Shown here one piece after another: positions 15,609 through 22,852 of a stretch of 22,852 nucleotides of DNA (positions are counted from its first letter, which is position 1; every line of letters starts with the position of its first letter). The translations under genes were made by a program, and so were the position numbers. Origin of the DNA: Candidatus Heimdallarchaeota archaeon (lineage in GTDB: Archaea > Asgardarchaeota > Heimdallarchaeia > JABLTI01); assembly GCA_023128635.1 (NCBI GenBank), contig JAGMDP010000071.1, forward strand, positions 1 through 22,852, written 5' to 3'. The notes below the pieces were generated by a model. That model had not been told where the DNA came from. It worked only from the letters and a program-made list of their open reading frames with translations, and ran no database searches.

Positions 15609-17000
15609 ATGTCGAAAAAAATGAGATTAGAAAAAGATCTTTTGGGTGAATTAGAAGTCTCAGAAGATGTCTACTGGGGAATCAATACTCAAAGGACTTT
15701 AAATAATTTCAATATCAGTCAAAGAAAATTTCCAAAGGTATTTCTCTACGCATTAGCACTAGTGAAAAGAGCATGCTTAAGTGCTAATCAAAAGTCTGAA
15801 ATTATAGATGCAAAAATAGCAAAGGCAATCTCTCAAGCGATTGATGAAATGCTAAACGAAGGAAAATTCTTTGATCAATTTCCAATTGATGTATTTCAAA
15901 CGGGTTCTGGTACTCAAATTAATATGAATATGAATGAAGTATTAGCCAACAGAGCTAATGAAATTCTAGGTCAACCAAAAGGTACGAAGCATCCCGTACA
16001 TCCGAATGATCACATCAATAGAAGTCAATCTAGCAATGATGTGATTCCTACAGCAATGCATCTCGCTTCTGTCAATTTAATTCAAAAAAATTTGATGCCT
16101 GCACTGAAATTTCTTGAGAAGATTTTAGTACAAAAAATAAAAGAATTCGAAGGGATTGTAAAAGTCGGACGAACTCATTTACAAGATGCCGTTCCTATAC
16201 CTCTTTCTACTGAATTTTCTGTTTATCTAATGCAAATCCGAACAGCAATGAAAAGATTAACAGCAGTTCTAGATGAGCTCTATTTTCTACCTATTGGCGG
16301 AACCGCGCTAGGAACAGGATTAAATGCCCCTAAGAATTTTGATCAACTTGTTGTAGATGCTTTATCACAATTGATTGGTTACAAATACCAAAGTAATCCA
16401 GTCAAGGCTGAAGGAATATCCTCTCACAATACCATTGTACATGTTAGTAGTGTGCTAAGACTTCTTGCTCTCTCTGTCATGAAAATGGCAAATGATATAC
16501 GATGGATGGGAAGTGGTCCAAGAGCAGGTCTGGGTGAATTGCATTTGCCGGAGAATGAACCTGGTTCCTCTATTATGCCTGGAAAAATCAACCCTACACA
16601 GTCTGAAGCATTGATACAGGTTTGTTTGCAAGTTATCGGTAATGATACTACAATTTCTTATGCAGAAAGTACAAGTAGTCTACTAGATCTCAATGTAGCA
16701 AAACCAATAATGATTGTTAATTTGCTAGAGTCAATTTCAATATTATCAACAGGTATAGAGACTTTTGTTCGATTATGCTTGAAAGATCTAAGTGCAAACA
16801 TAGACAACATCAACGAAACTCTTAGCAAATCATTAATGATAGTTACAAGACTAACACCAATAATTGGTTATGAGAAAGCTGGGGAAATCGCTAAGAAAGC
16901 CCATGAGACCGGTAAAACGATTAAAGAAATTATTCTCGATATGGAATTAGATATCAAAGGAGACCTTGATGAAATTCTAGATCCCAAAAAAATGGTATAA
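15609..17000 (+). CDS. fumC: Fumarate hydratase, class II
   Basis: An iron-independent fumarase that hydrates fumarate to malate, the step next to succinate dehydrogenase. From ATG 15609 there are 463 residues, normal for the family. Signatures are TGSGTQINMNMNEV (98-111), HPNDHINRSQSSNDV (131-145), GRTHLQDAVP (187-196) with H190, and GSSIMPGKINPTQSEA (319-334) with catalytic S321. G325-K-I-N-P-T-Q favours fumarase over aspartase, which has A-K-V-N-P-V there. The ATG lies one base after the sdhB stop with GAGAAG upstream; an in-frame TTG at 15594 lies inside sdhB and is less likely. The order sdhA-sdhB-fumC suggests one transcript for the succinate-fumarate-malate steps. Confidence 0.93.
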   Translation: MSKKMRLEKDLLGELEVSEDVYWGINTQRTLNNFNISQRKFPKVFLYALALVKRACLSANQKSEIIDAKIAKAISQAIDEMLNEGKFFDQFPIDVFQTGSGTQINMNMNEVLANRANEILGQPKGTKHPVHPNDHINRSQSSNDVIPTAMHLASVNLIQKNLMPALKFLEKILVQKIKEFEGIVKVGRTHLQDAVPIPLSTEFSVYLMQIRTAMKRLTAVLDELYFLPIGGTALGTGLNAPKNFDQLVVDALSQLIGYKYQSNPVKAEGISSHNTIVHVSSVLRLLALSVMKMANDIRWMGSGPRAGLGELHLPENEPGSSIMPGKINPTQSEALIQVCLQVIGNDTTISYAESTSSLLDLNVAKPIMIVNLLESISILSTGIETFVRLCLKDLSANIDNINETLSKSLMIVTRLTPIIGYEKAGEIAKKAHETGKTIKEIILDMELDIKGDLDEILDPKKMV

Positions 17001-17021
17001 TTATTTGAAAGGTGTATCTTT

Positions 17022-18071
17022 TTGGATCCAATTACTCATGTTTTATTAGCATTTAGTATGGTTGTATGGTTCCACAAATTTAGAAAAATACCTTATAAAA
17101 TTTTAATACCCTATCTTATTGGTTCTGTTATTCCTGATTTGGATTACATCTTCAATCTTCTAGTATATTTCGCTCCAAAACTCTATTGGCTTGAGCATAG
17201 AGGTATGAGTCATAGTTTTGTAGGAGTCATCCCATATGTTTTTCTAGTTGCAGCAATTCTGAATATCCCAAAATTAAAAAACAAAATCTGGAAAGATGAG
17301 CATTATTCAGAACTAAATTTCTTTTCTTGGATTGGTTTTCTCTCTCTTTATATAGGAACACTAACACATTTGCTAGCGGATTTTTTAGTTCCAACAGGTG
17401 AAATGATTTTATTCCCTTTTTCTTTCGAGTGGTATGGTTTGAAGATTCTTTCAACAAATAATATCCATACAATTGCTGCACTAATAGTAGCTCTCTCCAT
17501 TATACCTTTGAAATGGAATAAACGTAGAAGAAATGCTGCTTTGTTGTTCTTCATTGTAACATTTTCCTTTTACTCATCCGCTAGAATTGCTGTTAATATT
17601 CGAGCTAATAATACCTTTAAGGAAAAATATGGTGAGGGATTTTATTCAAGTAATGAATTAGTCTTTACTCACAATATTAACTACAAAGTGTTGAATTCAA
17701 CAAACCCAAACAATAGAACATACATAATAGCAATTATTGATGGTATGGCTCAAAGCTTCATACAAGAAGAAATTATACCTGAAGTTAGGATAAATGGAAA
17801 TGCCTCTCAAGTTATTCAAGGCTTATTACTGATTAATTTAACGAAAGCGAACAATCATTATTATCGACTTTGGCAAAAAAATCGGATTGTTTGTGTAGAA
17901 GCGGAAAAAGATTCTGCAACAAGTTGGTTAATTCGCTGGTTTGCTCCTATTAGAGAAGCAGAGCGGCACGTAAAAATTGGGGATTTTGATTTCAGAAGCT
18001 CTACAGAAGTAATATTCCACATACAGGATAATGGATTAATAACAAGAATAATTCGACCCATCTCTGTTTAG
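17022..18071 (+). CDS. DUF457/YdjM-type membrane metal-dependent hydrolase family protein
   Basis: A 349-residue membrane protein. The N-terminal half has the features of the DUF457/YdjM family, named membrane-bound metal-dependent hydrolases: DPITHVLLAF (2-11), GSVIPDLDYI (about 34-43), HRGMSHSF (about 59-66) and HLLADFLVPTG (about 116-126). The histidines and aspartates of these four blocks are thought to hold a metal in the membrane, though enzymatic activity is not established for most members. Several helices fill residues 1-180. The C-terminal half (about 185-349) is a soluble domain without recognised relatives. The start is TTG with AAAGGTG upstream (about 17008-17013). It follows fumC by 21 bases and is probably the last gene of that unit. 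Confidence 0.75.
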   Translation: MDPITHVLLAFSMVVWFHKFRKIPYKILIPYLIGSVIPDLDYIFNLLVYFAPKLYWLEHRGMSHSFVGVIPYVFLVAAILNIPKLKNKIWKDEHYSELNFFSWIGFLSLYIGTLTHLLADFLVPTGEMILFPFSFEWYGLKILSTNNIHTIAALIVALSIIPLKWNKRRRNAALLFFIVTFSFYSSARIAVNIRANNTFKEKYGEGFYSSNELVFTHNINYKVLNSTNPNNRTYIIAIIDGMAQSFIQEEIIPEVRINGNASQVIQGLLLINLTKANNHYYRLWQKNRIVCVEAEKDSATSWLIRWFAPIREAERHVKIGDFDFRSSTEVIFHIQDNGLITRIIRPISV

Positions 18072-18083
18072 AAAGATGATAGC

Positions 18084-18407
18084 CTAGCTCATTGAGCTTT
18101 CTATTGTTCTATTTATTATTTCCTTAGTTAATTTTAGCTGTATTCCATCTTCTACGACTTTCTCTAGAGTTTGACTAGAGAAAAGTATCTCAGTGGGTTC
18201 TTTTAGAGCATTAAAAATCGCAGGATCTAACTCAACAACTACTTGAAATAAGTCCTCACGAATATCACAAATCTTGGTAGTATCATCTTTTTCGCTATCA
18301 GCTTGATCTATTATGTTTGTAATTTTCCCAATAGCTATATTATCTCCAGAAACTGCTTTTTTTCCAATCATCTCAGAGATTGTAAATATATTTTCATCAC
18401 ATGCCAA
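18084..18407 (-). CDS. PRC-barrel-like small protein
   Basis: A soluble protein of 107 residues. Its N-terminal part, ISEMIGKKAVSGDNIAIGKI (10-29) followed by TNIID, has the pattern of a PRC barrel: a strand, a G-K turn, then an I-G-K-I strand. PRC barrels occur in RNA-processing factors, photosynthetic reaction centres and many small archaeal proteins of unknown role. A hydrophilic insert with DSEKDDTTK follows, then a region with ILFSSQTLEKVVEDGIQL. The start is TTG with GGATG upstream. It is convergent with the DUF457 gene, 12 bases apart. The second PRC-like protein at 20361-20645 is of similar size but not closely alike. Confidence 0.6.
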   Translation of the reverse strand: MACDENIFTISEMIGKKAVSGDNIAIGKITNIIDQADSEKDDTTKICDIREDLFQVVVELDPAIFNALKEPTEILFSSQTLEKVVEDGIQLKLTKEIINRTIESSMS

Positions 18408-18565
18408 TGATAATACATCCTTAACACAATTATCTACCAGAATTGATAGTATTTAATGGTAAATAAATGATTTGAAGTATCTATCTTTGTAATATCTTGA
18501 ATTTTCAATAATCCGTTAAATTTTATTATAATGAAATATATCGTTTTATTGTTAGGTAGATTATT
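18408..18565. promoter_or_regulatory. Divergent AT-rich promoter region
   Basis: Between two divergent small genes. On the minus strand CATTAAATAC (about 18450-18459) is TATA-like. On the plus strand a run such as TTTTATTATAATG (about 18522-18534) suits the gene starting at 18566. No repeats or other structures were seen. Confidence 0.25.
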
Positions 18566-19099
18566 TTGTGCAATGATAAGGAGAAGGAAATTAGAAATTT
18601 AGAACACATCTATAATGTCCTCGAAGAACGTACAATCTGGTATAAAAAACGACAACTTGAAACTAAAAGAGCTATGAAATCTAATCATCGATTAAACACT
18701 TTGCCTGATCCTACTGAAACTCACACTATGTTAGAAGCAGAAATAAGTTACACCCTAAATAGAACTGGAATTAATGCTTTAAAAATAATAATTAATCAAT
18801 TTAAAGAACTAAACTCTGGTTTTACAAAAGAACTATTGAGAAAGGAATTTATAAAACAATTACACGAAATAGATGAAATATTTGCGGAACAACAAATTTC
18901 TGAAAAACAATATACATCATTATTTGAAGTTGTATTTAGTTTGGATGAGGATTATCAAAGAACGATAATCGCTAATTTTATCCTTGATTTTGCTGAACAA
19001 TTAATCAATAAGATTTTCAAAAATATCGTTATATTAGATGAAGTATATACTGCAGAAATTATTGAAAGCGTGAGAAATTATCTGCGAAAAAAGAATTAG
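18566..19099 (+). CDS. Hypothetical helical protein (177 aa)
   Basis: No family recognised. The 177 residues are almost all helical and strongly charged, with no membrane segment, cysteine pattern or nucleotide-binding motif. The first 60 residues (for example EIRNLEHIYNVLEER and KKRQLETKRAMKS) could form a coiled coil. The remainder is rich in Ile, Glu and Lys. The start is TTG 18566 with AGGT about ten bases upstream. It stands alone between two minus-strand genes. Coding is supported by the length of the frame and its amino acid composition; the function is open. Confidence 0.6.
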   Translation: MCNDKEKEIRNLEHIYNVLEERTIWYKKRQLETKRAMKSNHRLNTLPDPTETHTMLEAEISYTLNRTGINALKIIINQFKELNSGFTKELLRKEFIKQLHEIDEIFAEQQISEKQYTSLFEVVFSLDEDYQRTIIANFILDFAEQLINKIFKNIVILDEVYTAEIIESVRNYLRKKN

Positions 19100-19159
19100 T
19101 TCTTAAATATATATCATACAAAAACAGAATTTGAAAAATTATAAAAGAACCAAGTTAAA

Positions 19160-20263
19160 TTAAACGCTTCTCGGAATAATATGCCAGATATCATAATAAA
19201 CGAAAGTGGAATTTATTATACTAAGAATTCCCAATGAGATTGTTCCCCATCCAATTAAAAGCTTAAGCCATTTACTTTCAACTTTTCTTGTAAGCAATGC
19301 ACCTAGTGGTGCAGCTAAAACTGTTCCGATTAAAATAAATGGTGCCAACTTGAGATAATCCCAGGTTACTACTTCTCCGATGCTTTTGTTGATTGCTATG
19401 TGTGAAACAATATATGATAGAACCCCAAAAAGACTGACTGCTGTCTTAGAGAAGGTTGTGGACGCTAATGCACTCCTCCCTTCTCTTCCTGCTAAAATTT
19501 GTCCTGCAACTGTAACCGGTCTATATCCACCGCCGGAAATGCCTTTGTTAAATCCCCCAAGGGCTCCAAGTGCAAAAATTCGTTTCAATGAAAATCTTAT
19601 TTTAGTATTTCTTAAGACTAGAATGAGAACTCCCATGCTAAAAACCATGATACCGATATAGATTTTCAATGCTAAATTAAAGTAAATATTTTCCGCGAAA
19701 ATAACATTAATTATTGCCGCAATAGTCGATGTCAGAATTCCAACGATTGATAATATGAGAATCACTTTTGTATCTGTTGTCAAATTTCTAAATCGATCAA
19801 TAATGGACCCATTTTCGAGTTTTATTTCCTCGATTTCATCGTGTTCTCCTAAAACTATGTCGTTCTCATCTTCTATTATAATATCTTCTTCTTCCTCCTC
19901 TATTTCAATTTCTTTTGCTGATTCATCAAATGCTAGTTTTGGATTACTGGAAGCTTTCACAAGTTCACCATTTGGTAAAGAATAAACTTTTGCTCTTCTG
20001 CGTCGTCGTCTCCTAAAGACTCGTTTATTGCCCAACCTTACATTTTTGAGAAGAGCATGAAATAGCATTGCTACTAATCCTGCAACTAACTCTGAAGCAA
20101 GAACCGAAGGAACTACTATGGATACATCGTATCCAATAATTAGCAATATGGGTGTAAAAGCTGTACCAAATCCTATGCCAAGAGATGAATCCATAAGTTC
20201 GAAGACAAATGCAATTACTATAATCACTATCAAAATCGGAGTGAAAATAGTTAAGAAGCTCAT
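19160..20263 (-). CDS. TauE/SafE-family membrane permease with a charged insertion
   Basis: A member of the TauE/SafE group, which exports organosulfonates, sulfite or related anions. The first repeat has MDSSLGIGFGTAFTPILL (24-41) and the second GGFNKGISGGGYRPVTVAGQ (236-255), the paired G-rich loops of the family. About eight helices are present. Between the halves is an unusual hydrophilic insertion (about 78-160). It starts with seven arginines in a row (84-90) and passes to a run of Glu/Asp with IEEEEEDIIIEDENDIVLGE (121-140). Family members normally have only a short loop there. The ATG start has no strong Shine-Dalgarno site. A good TATA box (CATATAAAAGG on the minus strand) lies about 60 bases upstream. 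Substrate unknown. Confidence 0.82.
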   Translation of the reverse strand: MSFLTIFTPILIVIIVIAFVFELMDSSLGIGFGTAFTPILLIIGYDVSIVVPSVLASELVAGLVAMLFHALLKNVRLGNKRVFRRRRRRRAKVYSLPNGELVKASSNPKLAFDESAKEIEIEEEEEDIIIEDENDIVLGEHDEIEEIKLENGSIIDRFRNLTTDTKVILILSIVGILTSTIAAIINVIFAENIYFNLALKIYIGIMVFSMGVLILVLRNTKIRFSLKRIFALGALGGFNKGISGGGYRPVTVAGQILAGREGRSALASTTFSKTAVSLFGVLSYIVSHIAINKSIGEVVTWDYLKLAPFILIGTVLAAPLGALLTRKVESKWLKLLIGWGTISLGILSIINSTFVYYDIWHIIPRSV

Positions 20264-20317
20264 CCCAAAACAGTCCTTGAACCTAAGATATCCAAAATCA
20301 AGTCGAATTTAAACTTA

Positions 20318-20329
20318 CCTTTTATATGT
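20318..20329 (-). promoter_or_regulatory. TATA box of the TauE/SafE gene
   Basis: The minus strand reads ACATATAAAAGG, about 60 bases upstream of the ATG at 20263. Transcription would start near 20295 with a leader of about 30 bases. Confidence 0.5.
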
Positions 20330-20360
20330 ACCAATTAAGTAATTGAAATTCGTATTTTCT

Positions 20361-20645
20361 CTAATCTTTATATAAACGCATTAAAGCTCGAGTTTCTCTT
20401 ACTTCTTGTTCAAAATCATCTTTTTCCAAATCAAATAATGCATAAGTTACTTCAGCTTTCAATAATTTTCCTGCATCAACAAGTATCACAACATCTTTTC
20501 GAAAAATGTTATGCACAAGAATTAGCATTTTCTCTTTCCAGATTTTTGTTTTTTGATCTTGTATTTTTTCTATCTTGATAATTTTGCCAAGCCTTTTACT
20601 GTTTTTATCTGCAGCTATTTTGCCAACTAACTCCTGATGGTTCAT
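20361..20645 (-). CDS. Second PRC-barrel-like small protein
   Basis: 94 residues. LVGKIAADKNSKRLGKIIKI (6-25) has the strand, G-K turn and L-G-K strand of a PRC barrel, and a second beta-rich part (KEKMLILVHNIFRKDVVILV) suits the rest of such a fold. It ends in a charged helix with EQEVRETRALMRLYKD. The ATG has AAGGAT at about ten bases. It lies 22 bases downstream of sfsA on the same strand and probably shares its transcript. PRC-barrel proteins of this size in archaea are usually uncharacterised. Confidence 0.65.
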   Translation of the reverse strand: MNHQELVGKIAADKNSKRLGKIIKIEKIQDQKTKIWKEKMLILVHNIFRKDVVILVDAGKLLKAEVTYALFDLEKDDFEQEVRETRALMRLYKD

Positions 20646-20667
20646 AATATTTTATCCTTAAATTTAT

Positions 20668-21402
20668 TTACTGACTATCAATTTCTATGTTAATTCTATT
20701 TTTAAACTGTAACGTTAGCTTTTCATTTTTTATGGTAGGTTTAACGGTGTAAACAAGCATCTCAACACCTTTTGCTACTGCTTCTCTAAATTGTATGCTA
20801 AATTCGGGGTCCGTTTCTTCATTAGGTGAAAAAATTCTTGGGTCATCCCTCATACAAACAAATAAAGCAATTGCTCTACTACCTTTTGATTTAATGTCGA
20901 TTAATTCCCGAAGATGTCGAGCCCCTCTTTTAGTTGGAGCATCAGGAAAAAGAGCTTTTGTGCCTTTAACTAAGGTTACACCTTTTACTTCCACAAAGCA
21001 TGTATCTTTATCATTAGACAAAAAGAAATCTAAGCGACTATTTCCATAATTAACTTCTGCTTTCATATTATTGTAATTCGAAATTTCCTTTATCCATTTA
21101 TTTTTAATCGCTTGTTTTACCACTCGATTTGGCAAACTTGAATTTATAGTAATAATCTGATTTTCTAACTCAACAGCAAGAATATCCCAATTTGTTTTCC
21201 TATCTTTAAGCCTTAATGGTTCTCGAATAATTAATCTAGCATTTGGTACCAATAATTCTTTCATTCGACCTGGGTCATGTAAAAATGCTTTTTCTGTCTT
21301 ATTAGATCCTTCGAGTTTAAGATTCACCAAGAAGCGATTTGGACGATCAATAAAAGTAGCATATCTTATTTTTCCCTCAACATCTACTTCTCTTTCTTGC
21401 AT
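20668..21402 (-). CDS. sfsA: SfsA-family protein (sugar fermentation stimulation homologue)
   Basis: The family has an N-terminal OB-like domain and a C-terminal PD-(D/E)xK nuclease-like domain. The E. coli protein was described as a DNA-binding regulator of maltose genes, but the biochemical role is not settled. In 244 residues: FLHDPGRMKELLVP (40-53), SRLDFFL with D125, FVEVKGVTL with E138 and K140 (the D...ExK nuclease triad), and FPDAPTKRGARHLREL (152-167), the family signature. Length is usual. A TATA-like AAATATATAC (about 21426-21436, minus strand) is only about 25 bases before the ATG and there is no Shine-Dalgarno site, so the transcript is probably leaderless. It leads a two-gene unit with the PRC-barrel protein. 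Confidence 0.92.
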   Translation of the reverse strand: MQEREVDVEGKIRYATFIDRPNRFLVNLKLEGSNKTEKAFLHDPGRMKELLVPNARLIIREPLRLKDRKTNWDILAVELENQIITINSSLPNRVVKQAIKNKWIKEISNYNNMKAEVNYGNSRLDFFLSNDKDTCFVEVKGVTLVKGTKALFPDAPTKRGARHLRELIDIKSKGSRAIALFVCMRDDPRIFSPNEETDPEFSIQFREAVAKGVEMLVYTVKPTIKNEKLTLQFKNRINIEIDSQ

Positions 21403-21425
21403 ATGTGTGTAGCAACTTATACTTG

Positions 21426-21436
21426 TATATATTTTT
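21426..21436 (-). promoter_or_regulatory. TATA box of sfsA
   Basis: The minus strand reads AAATATATAC within an A/T run, centred about 28 bases upstream of the ATG at 21402. This places the transcript start at or next to the start codon. Confidence 0.5.
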
Positions 21437-21531
21437 TTATTGATTTTTTTTCAATCATTTGTATACTCGTTTTCTATTATGAAATTGAGTATAGGGAGAA
21501 TTCTTTTTAAACTGTGAAAAAAAACAATTTT

Positions 21532-21538
21532 GAGTGAT
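21532..21538 (+). promoter_or_regulatory. Ribosome binding site of the alpha-oxoamine synthase gene
   Basis: GAGTGAT ends four bases before the ATG at 21543, with a TATA-like TTTTTAAAC at about 21503-21512. It confirms the chosen start. Confidence 0.5.
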
Positions 21539-21542
21539 ATAA

Positions 21543-22763
21543 ATGGCATTCTTCAAAAAATACATAGAACGGGCAGAAACCGAGTTACTTGCAGAAGTAA
21601 GAATGGCAAAAGAGCTTGGTATTTATCCTTATTTCAAAGAATTATGTGGAGAACAAGGACCTATTGTAGATATTAATGGTAGAGAAGTTATTATGCTGGG
21701 GTCCAATAATTATCTCGGTTTTACAACAGATCCACGAGTTAAGAAAGCAGCAAAAAAAGCAATAGATGAATATGGTGTTGGTTCCACTGGATCACGATTG
21801 CTAAATGGTACCATGGAAATACACGTAGAATTAGAAAAACGTTTAGCAAATTTCTTTGGAACGGAAGAAGCTGTAATTTTTTCAACTGGTATGCAAGCAA
21901 ATCTAGGGGCATTATCATGTTTTTTAGGAAAGAATGACTGGGTTGTATCTGATGAAGATAATCATGCTTCAATTATTGATGGTATTAGGTTAGGTGGATT
22001 ACCTTCTAAACACAAGAAAATTTACAAGCACAATGATATGGAAGATCTTGAAAGGTGTTTGAAAGAGATTCCTGAAGGTAAACATGCACTCATTGTCACT
22101 GATGGTGTATTCTCTATGTACGGAGACATTGCACATGTTGATGTTATTACTGAATTAGCTGAAAAATATGGGGCCGGCGTATACGTAGATGATGCTCATG
22201 CAGTAGGAGTTTTGGGTCCAAATGGTAGAGGTACTGCCCATCATTTTGGTGTAGAAAAGAAAGTAGACATCATAATGGGTACTTTCTCAAAGAGCTTTGC
22301 TTCTATTGGTGGATATGTTGCTGGTTCATCAACAATTTGCCAATGGATTAAACATCGAGCAAGATCCCTAATATTCAGTGCTAGTGCACCCCCAGCTTCA
22401 GTCGCTTCAGTACTTGCTATTTTAGACATCATAGAAAAGGATGATTCCAATCGACAGAAACTTTGGGCAAACACTAAAAGATTACGAGATGGCTATTTGG
22501 CAGCTGGATTTAATATTGGTAATTCAGAAACACCAATTATACCAATAATTATTGGAGAGGATATGCCAACATTTTATCTCTTCAAGAATCTCTTTGAAGA
22601 AACACCAAGAAGTGTCTATACTAATCCTGTTCGTACTCCCGCGGTTCCCGATGGTGGCCAACTACTTCGCACATCTTGTCAAGCATCTTTTGATTTTGAC
22701 ACATTAGATGAAGCTGTTGAGATAATTACGAAACACGCAAAAGAGCTTGAAATCATAAAATAA
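21543..22763 (+). CDS. Alpha-oxoamine synthase (serine palmitoyltransferase / KBL / BioF family)
   Basis: A PLP enzyme that condenses an amino acid with an acyl-CoA. In 406 residues: SNNYLGF (54-60), GVGSTGSRLLNGT (78-90), STGMQANLGAL (114-124), NHASIIDG with the stacking histidine H141, DDAHAVGVLG (216-225) with D216 and H219, and GTFSKSFASIGGYVAG (246-261) with Schiff-base lysine K250. Next, KHRARSLIFSASAPPASVAS (270-289) and NPVRTPAVPDGGQLLRTS resemble bacterial serine palmitoyltransferases more than biotin-type BioF as I remember them. Family is certain. The substrate is not: serine plus palmitoyl-CoA, glycine plus acetyl-CoA (KBL) and alanine plus pimeloyl-CoA (BioF) all remain open. No biotin or threonine dehydrogenase gene is adjacent. 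A strong hairpin follows. Confidence 0.9.
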   Translation: MAFFKKYIERAETELLAEVRMAKELGIYPYFKELCGEQGPIVDINGREVIMLGSNNYLGFTTDPRVKKAAKKAIDEYGVGSTGSRLLNGTMEIHVELEKRLANFFGTEEAVIFSTGMQANLGALSCFLGKNDWVVSDEDNHASIIDGIRLGGLPSKHKKIYKHNDMEDLERCLKEIPEGKHALIVTDGVFSMYGDIAHVDVITELAEKYGAGVYVDDAHAVGVLGPNGRGTAHHFGVEKKVDIIMGTFSKSFASIGGYVAGSSTICQWIKHRARSLIFSASAPPASVASVLAILDIIEKDDSNRQKLWANTKRLRDGYLAAGFNIGNSETPIIPIIIGEDMPTFYLFKNLFEETPRSVYTNPVRTPAVPDGGQLLRTSCQASFDFDTLDEAVEIITKHAKELEIIK

Positions 22764-22770
22764 TTGAGCT

Positions 22771-22818
22771 GATTAAACAAGATTGTTTGAATCTGTTTAA
22801 TCACTATCCTATTTTTTT
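22771..22818 (+). terminator. Long hairpin and T-run after the alpha-oxoamine synthase gene
   Basis: GATTAAACA (22771-22779) pairs with TGTTTAATC (22794-22802). Inside it, after one bulged A, GATT (22781-22784) pairs with AATC (22790-22793) around the loop GTTTG. That makes 13 base pairs, then seven T at 22812-22818. It is the strongest terminator-like structure in the window. Confidence 0.65.
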
Positions 22819-22852
22819 CCAAAAATCTATTTAAAGTTTAATTCTGTTGTAG
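22819..22852 (+). other. AT-rich end of the window
   Basis: Contains TATTTAAAG (about 22829-22837), a TATA-like sequence that may belong to the next gene beyond the window. Nothing else is visible. Confidence 0.2.

Noticed and set aside
15609..17000. Aspartate ammonia-lyase
   Set aside because: The signature loop reads PGKINPTQ, the fumarase form, and the gene follows sdhAB.
1..22852. Mobile elements, CRISPR arrays, tRNA or rRNA genes
   Set aside because: No transposase or integrase motifs, no regularly spaced direct repeats, and no cloverleaf-like sequence were seen on reading through; a dedicated tRNA search was not possible.

Overview
The window reads as low-GC archaeal chromosome, most likely from an Asgard archaeon. 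A Heimdallarchaeia-like lineage is a guess. The archaeal signs are a tRNA-Ile2 agmatidine synthetase (TiaS), a 77-residue archaeal histone, TATA-type promoters, and Shine-Dalgarno sites of the GGTGAT type in front of TTG and GTG starts. The Asgard signs are an Arf-family small GTPase carrying an extra C-terminal domain and, next to it, a glycogen synthase of the eukaryotic GT3 type. No tRNA, rRNA, CRISPR array, transposase or integrase was found.

Layout. 1-2056 (minus strand): tiaS, an unknown 99-residue protein and the histone. 2225-4069 (minus): a large membrane protein resembling DUF1624/HGSNAT-type acyltransferases. 4328-5014 (plus): a six-helix membrane protein interrupted by an in-frame TGA. 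5039-6376 (minus): serine hydroxymethyltransferase. 6580-8460 (plus): GT3 glycogen synthase, tail to tail with the Arf-like GTPase (8480-9490, minus). 9682-10329 (plus): a three-helix membrane protein with a very acidic loop. 10427-11266 (minus): a membrane-anchored secreted protein, translationally coupled to what looks like a frameshifted small gene. 11275-12649 (plus): two doubtful small ORFs and then a class II fructose-bisphosphate aldolase. 12682-12927 (minus): a thioredoxin-fold mini-protein. 13116-18071 (plus): a tight cluster of sdhA, sdhB, class II fumarase and a DUF457/YdjM-type membrane protein. 18084-21402: two PRC-barrel-like small proteins, an unknown protein, a TauE/SafE permease with a strongly charged insertion, and SfsA. 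21543-22763 (plus): an alpha-oxoamine synthase resembling bacterial serine palmitoyltransferases, closed by a strong hairpin.

How the genes fit together. Much of the window is central carbon metabolism: aldolase and glycogen synthase (gluconeogenesis and storage), succinate dehydrogenase/fumarate reductase with fumarase (C4 part of the TCA cycle), and SHMT (one-carbon units). The succinate dehydrogenase module has no membrane-anchor genes here, and its iron-sulfur subunit has a one-residue contraction in a cluster motif. No single new defence or mobile system is evident. The most distinctive items are the GTPase with an unassigned C-terminal domain, the TGA-interrupted gene, the broken but ATGA-coupled small gene, the charged insertion in the TauE-like protein, and a sphingolipid-type condensing enzyme in an archaeon.
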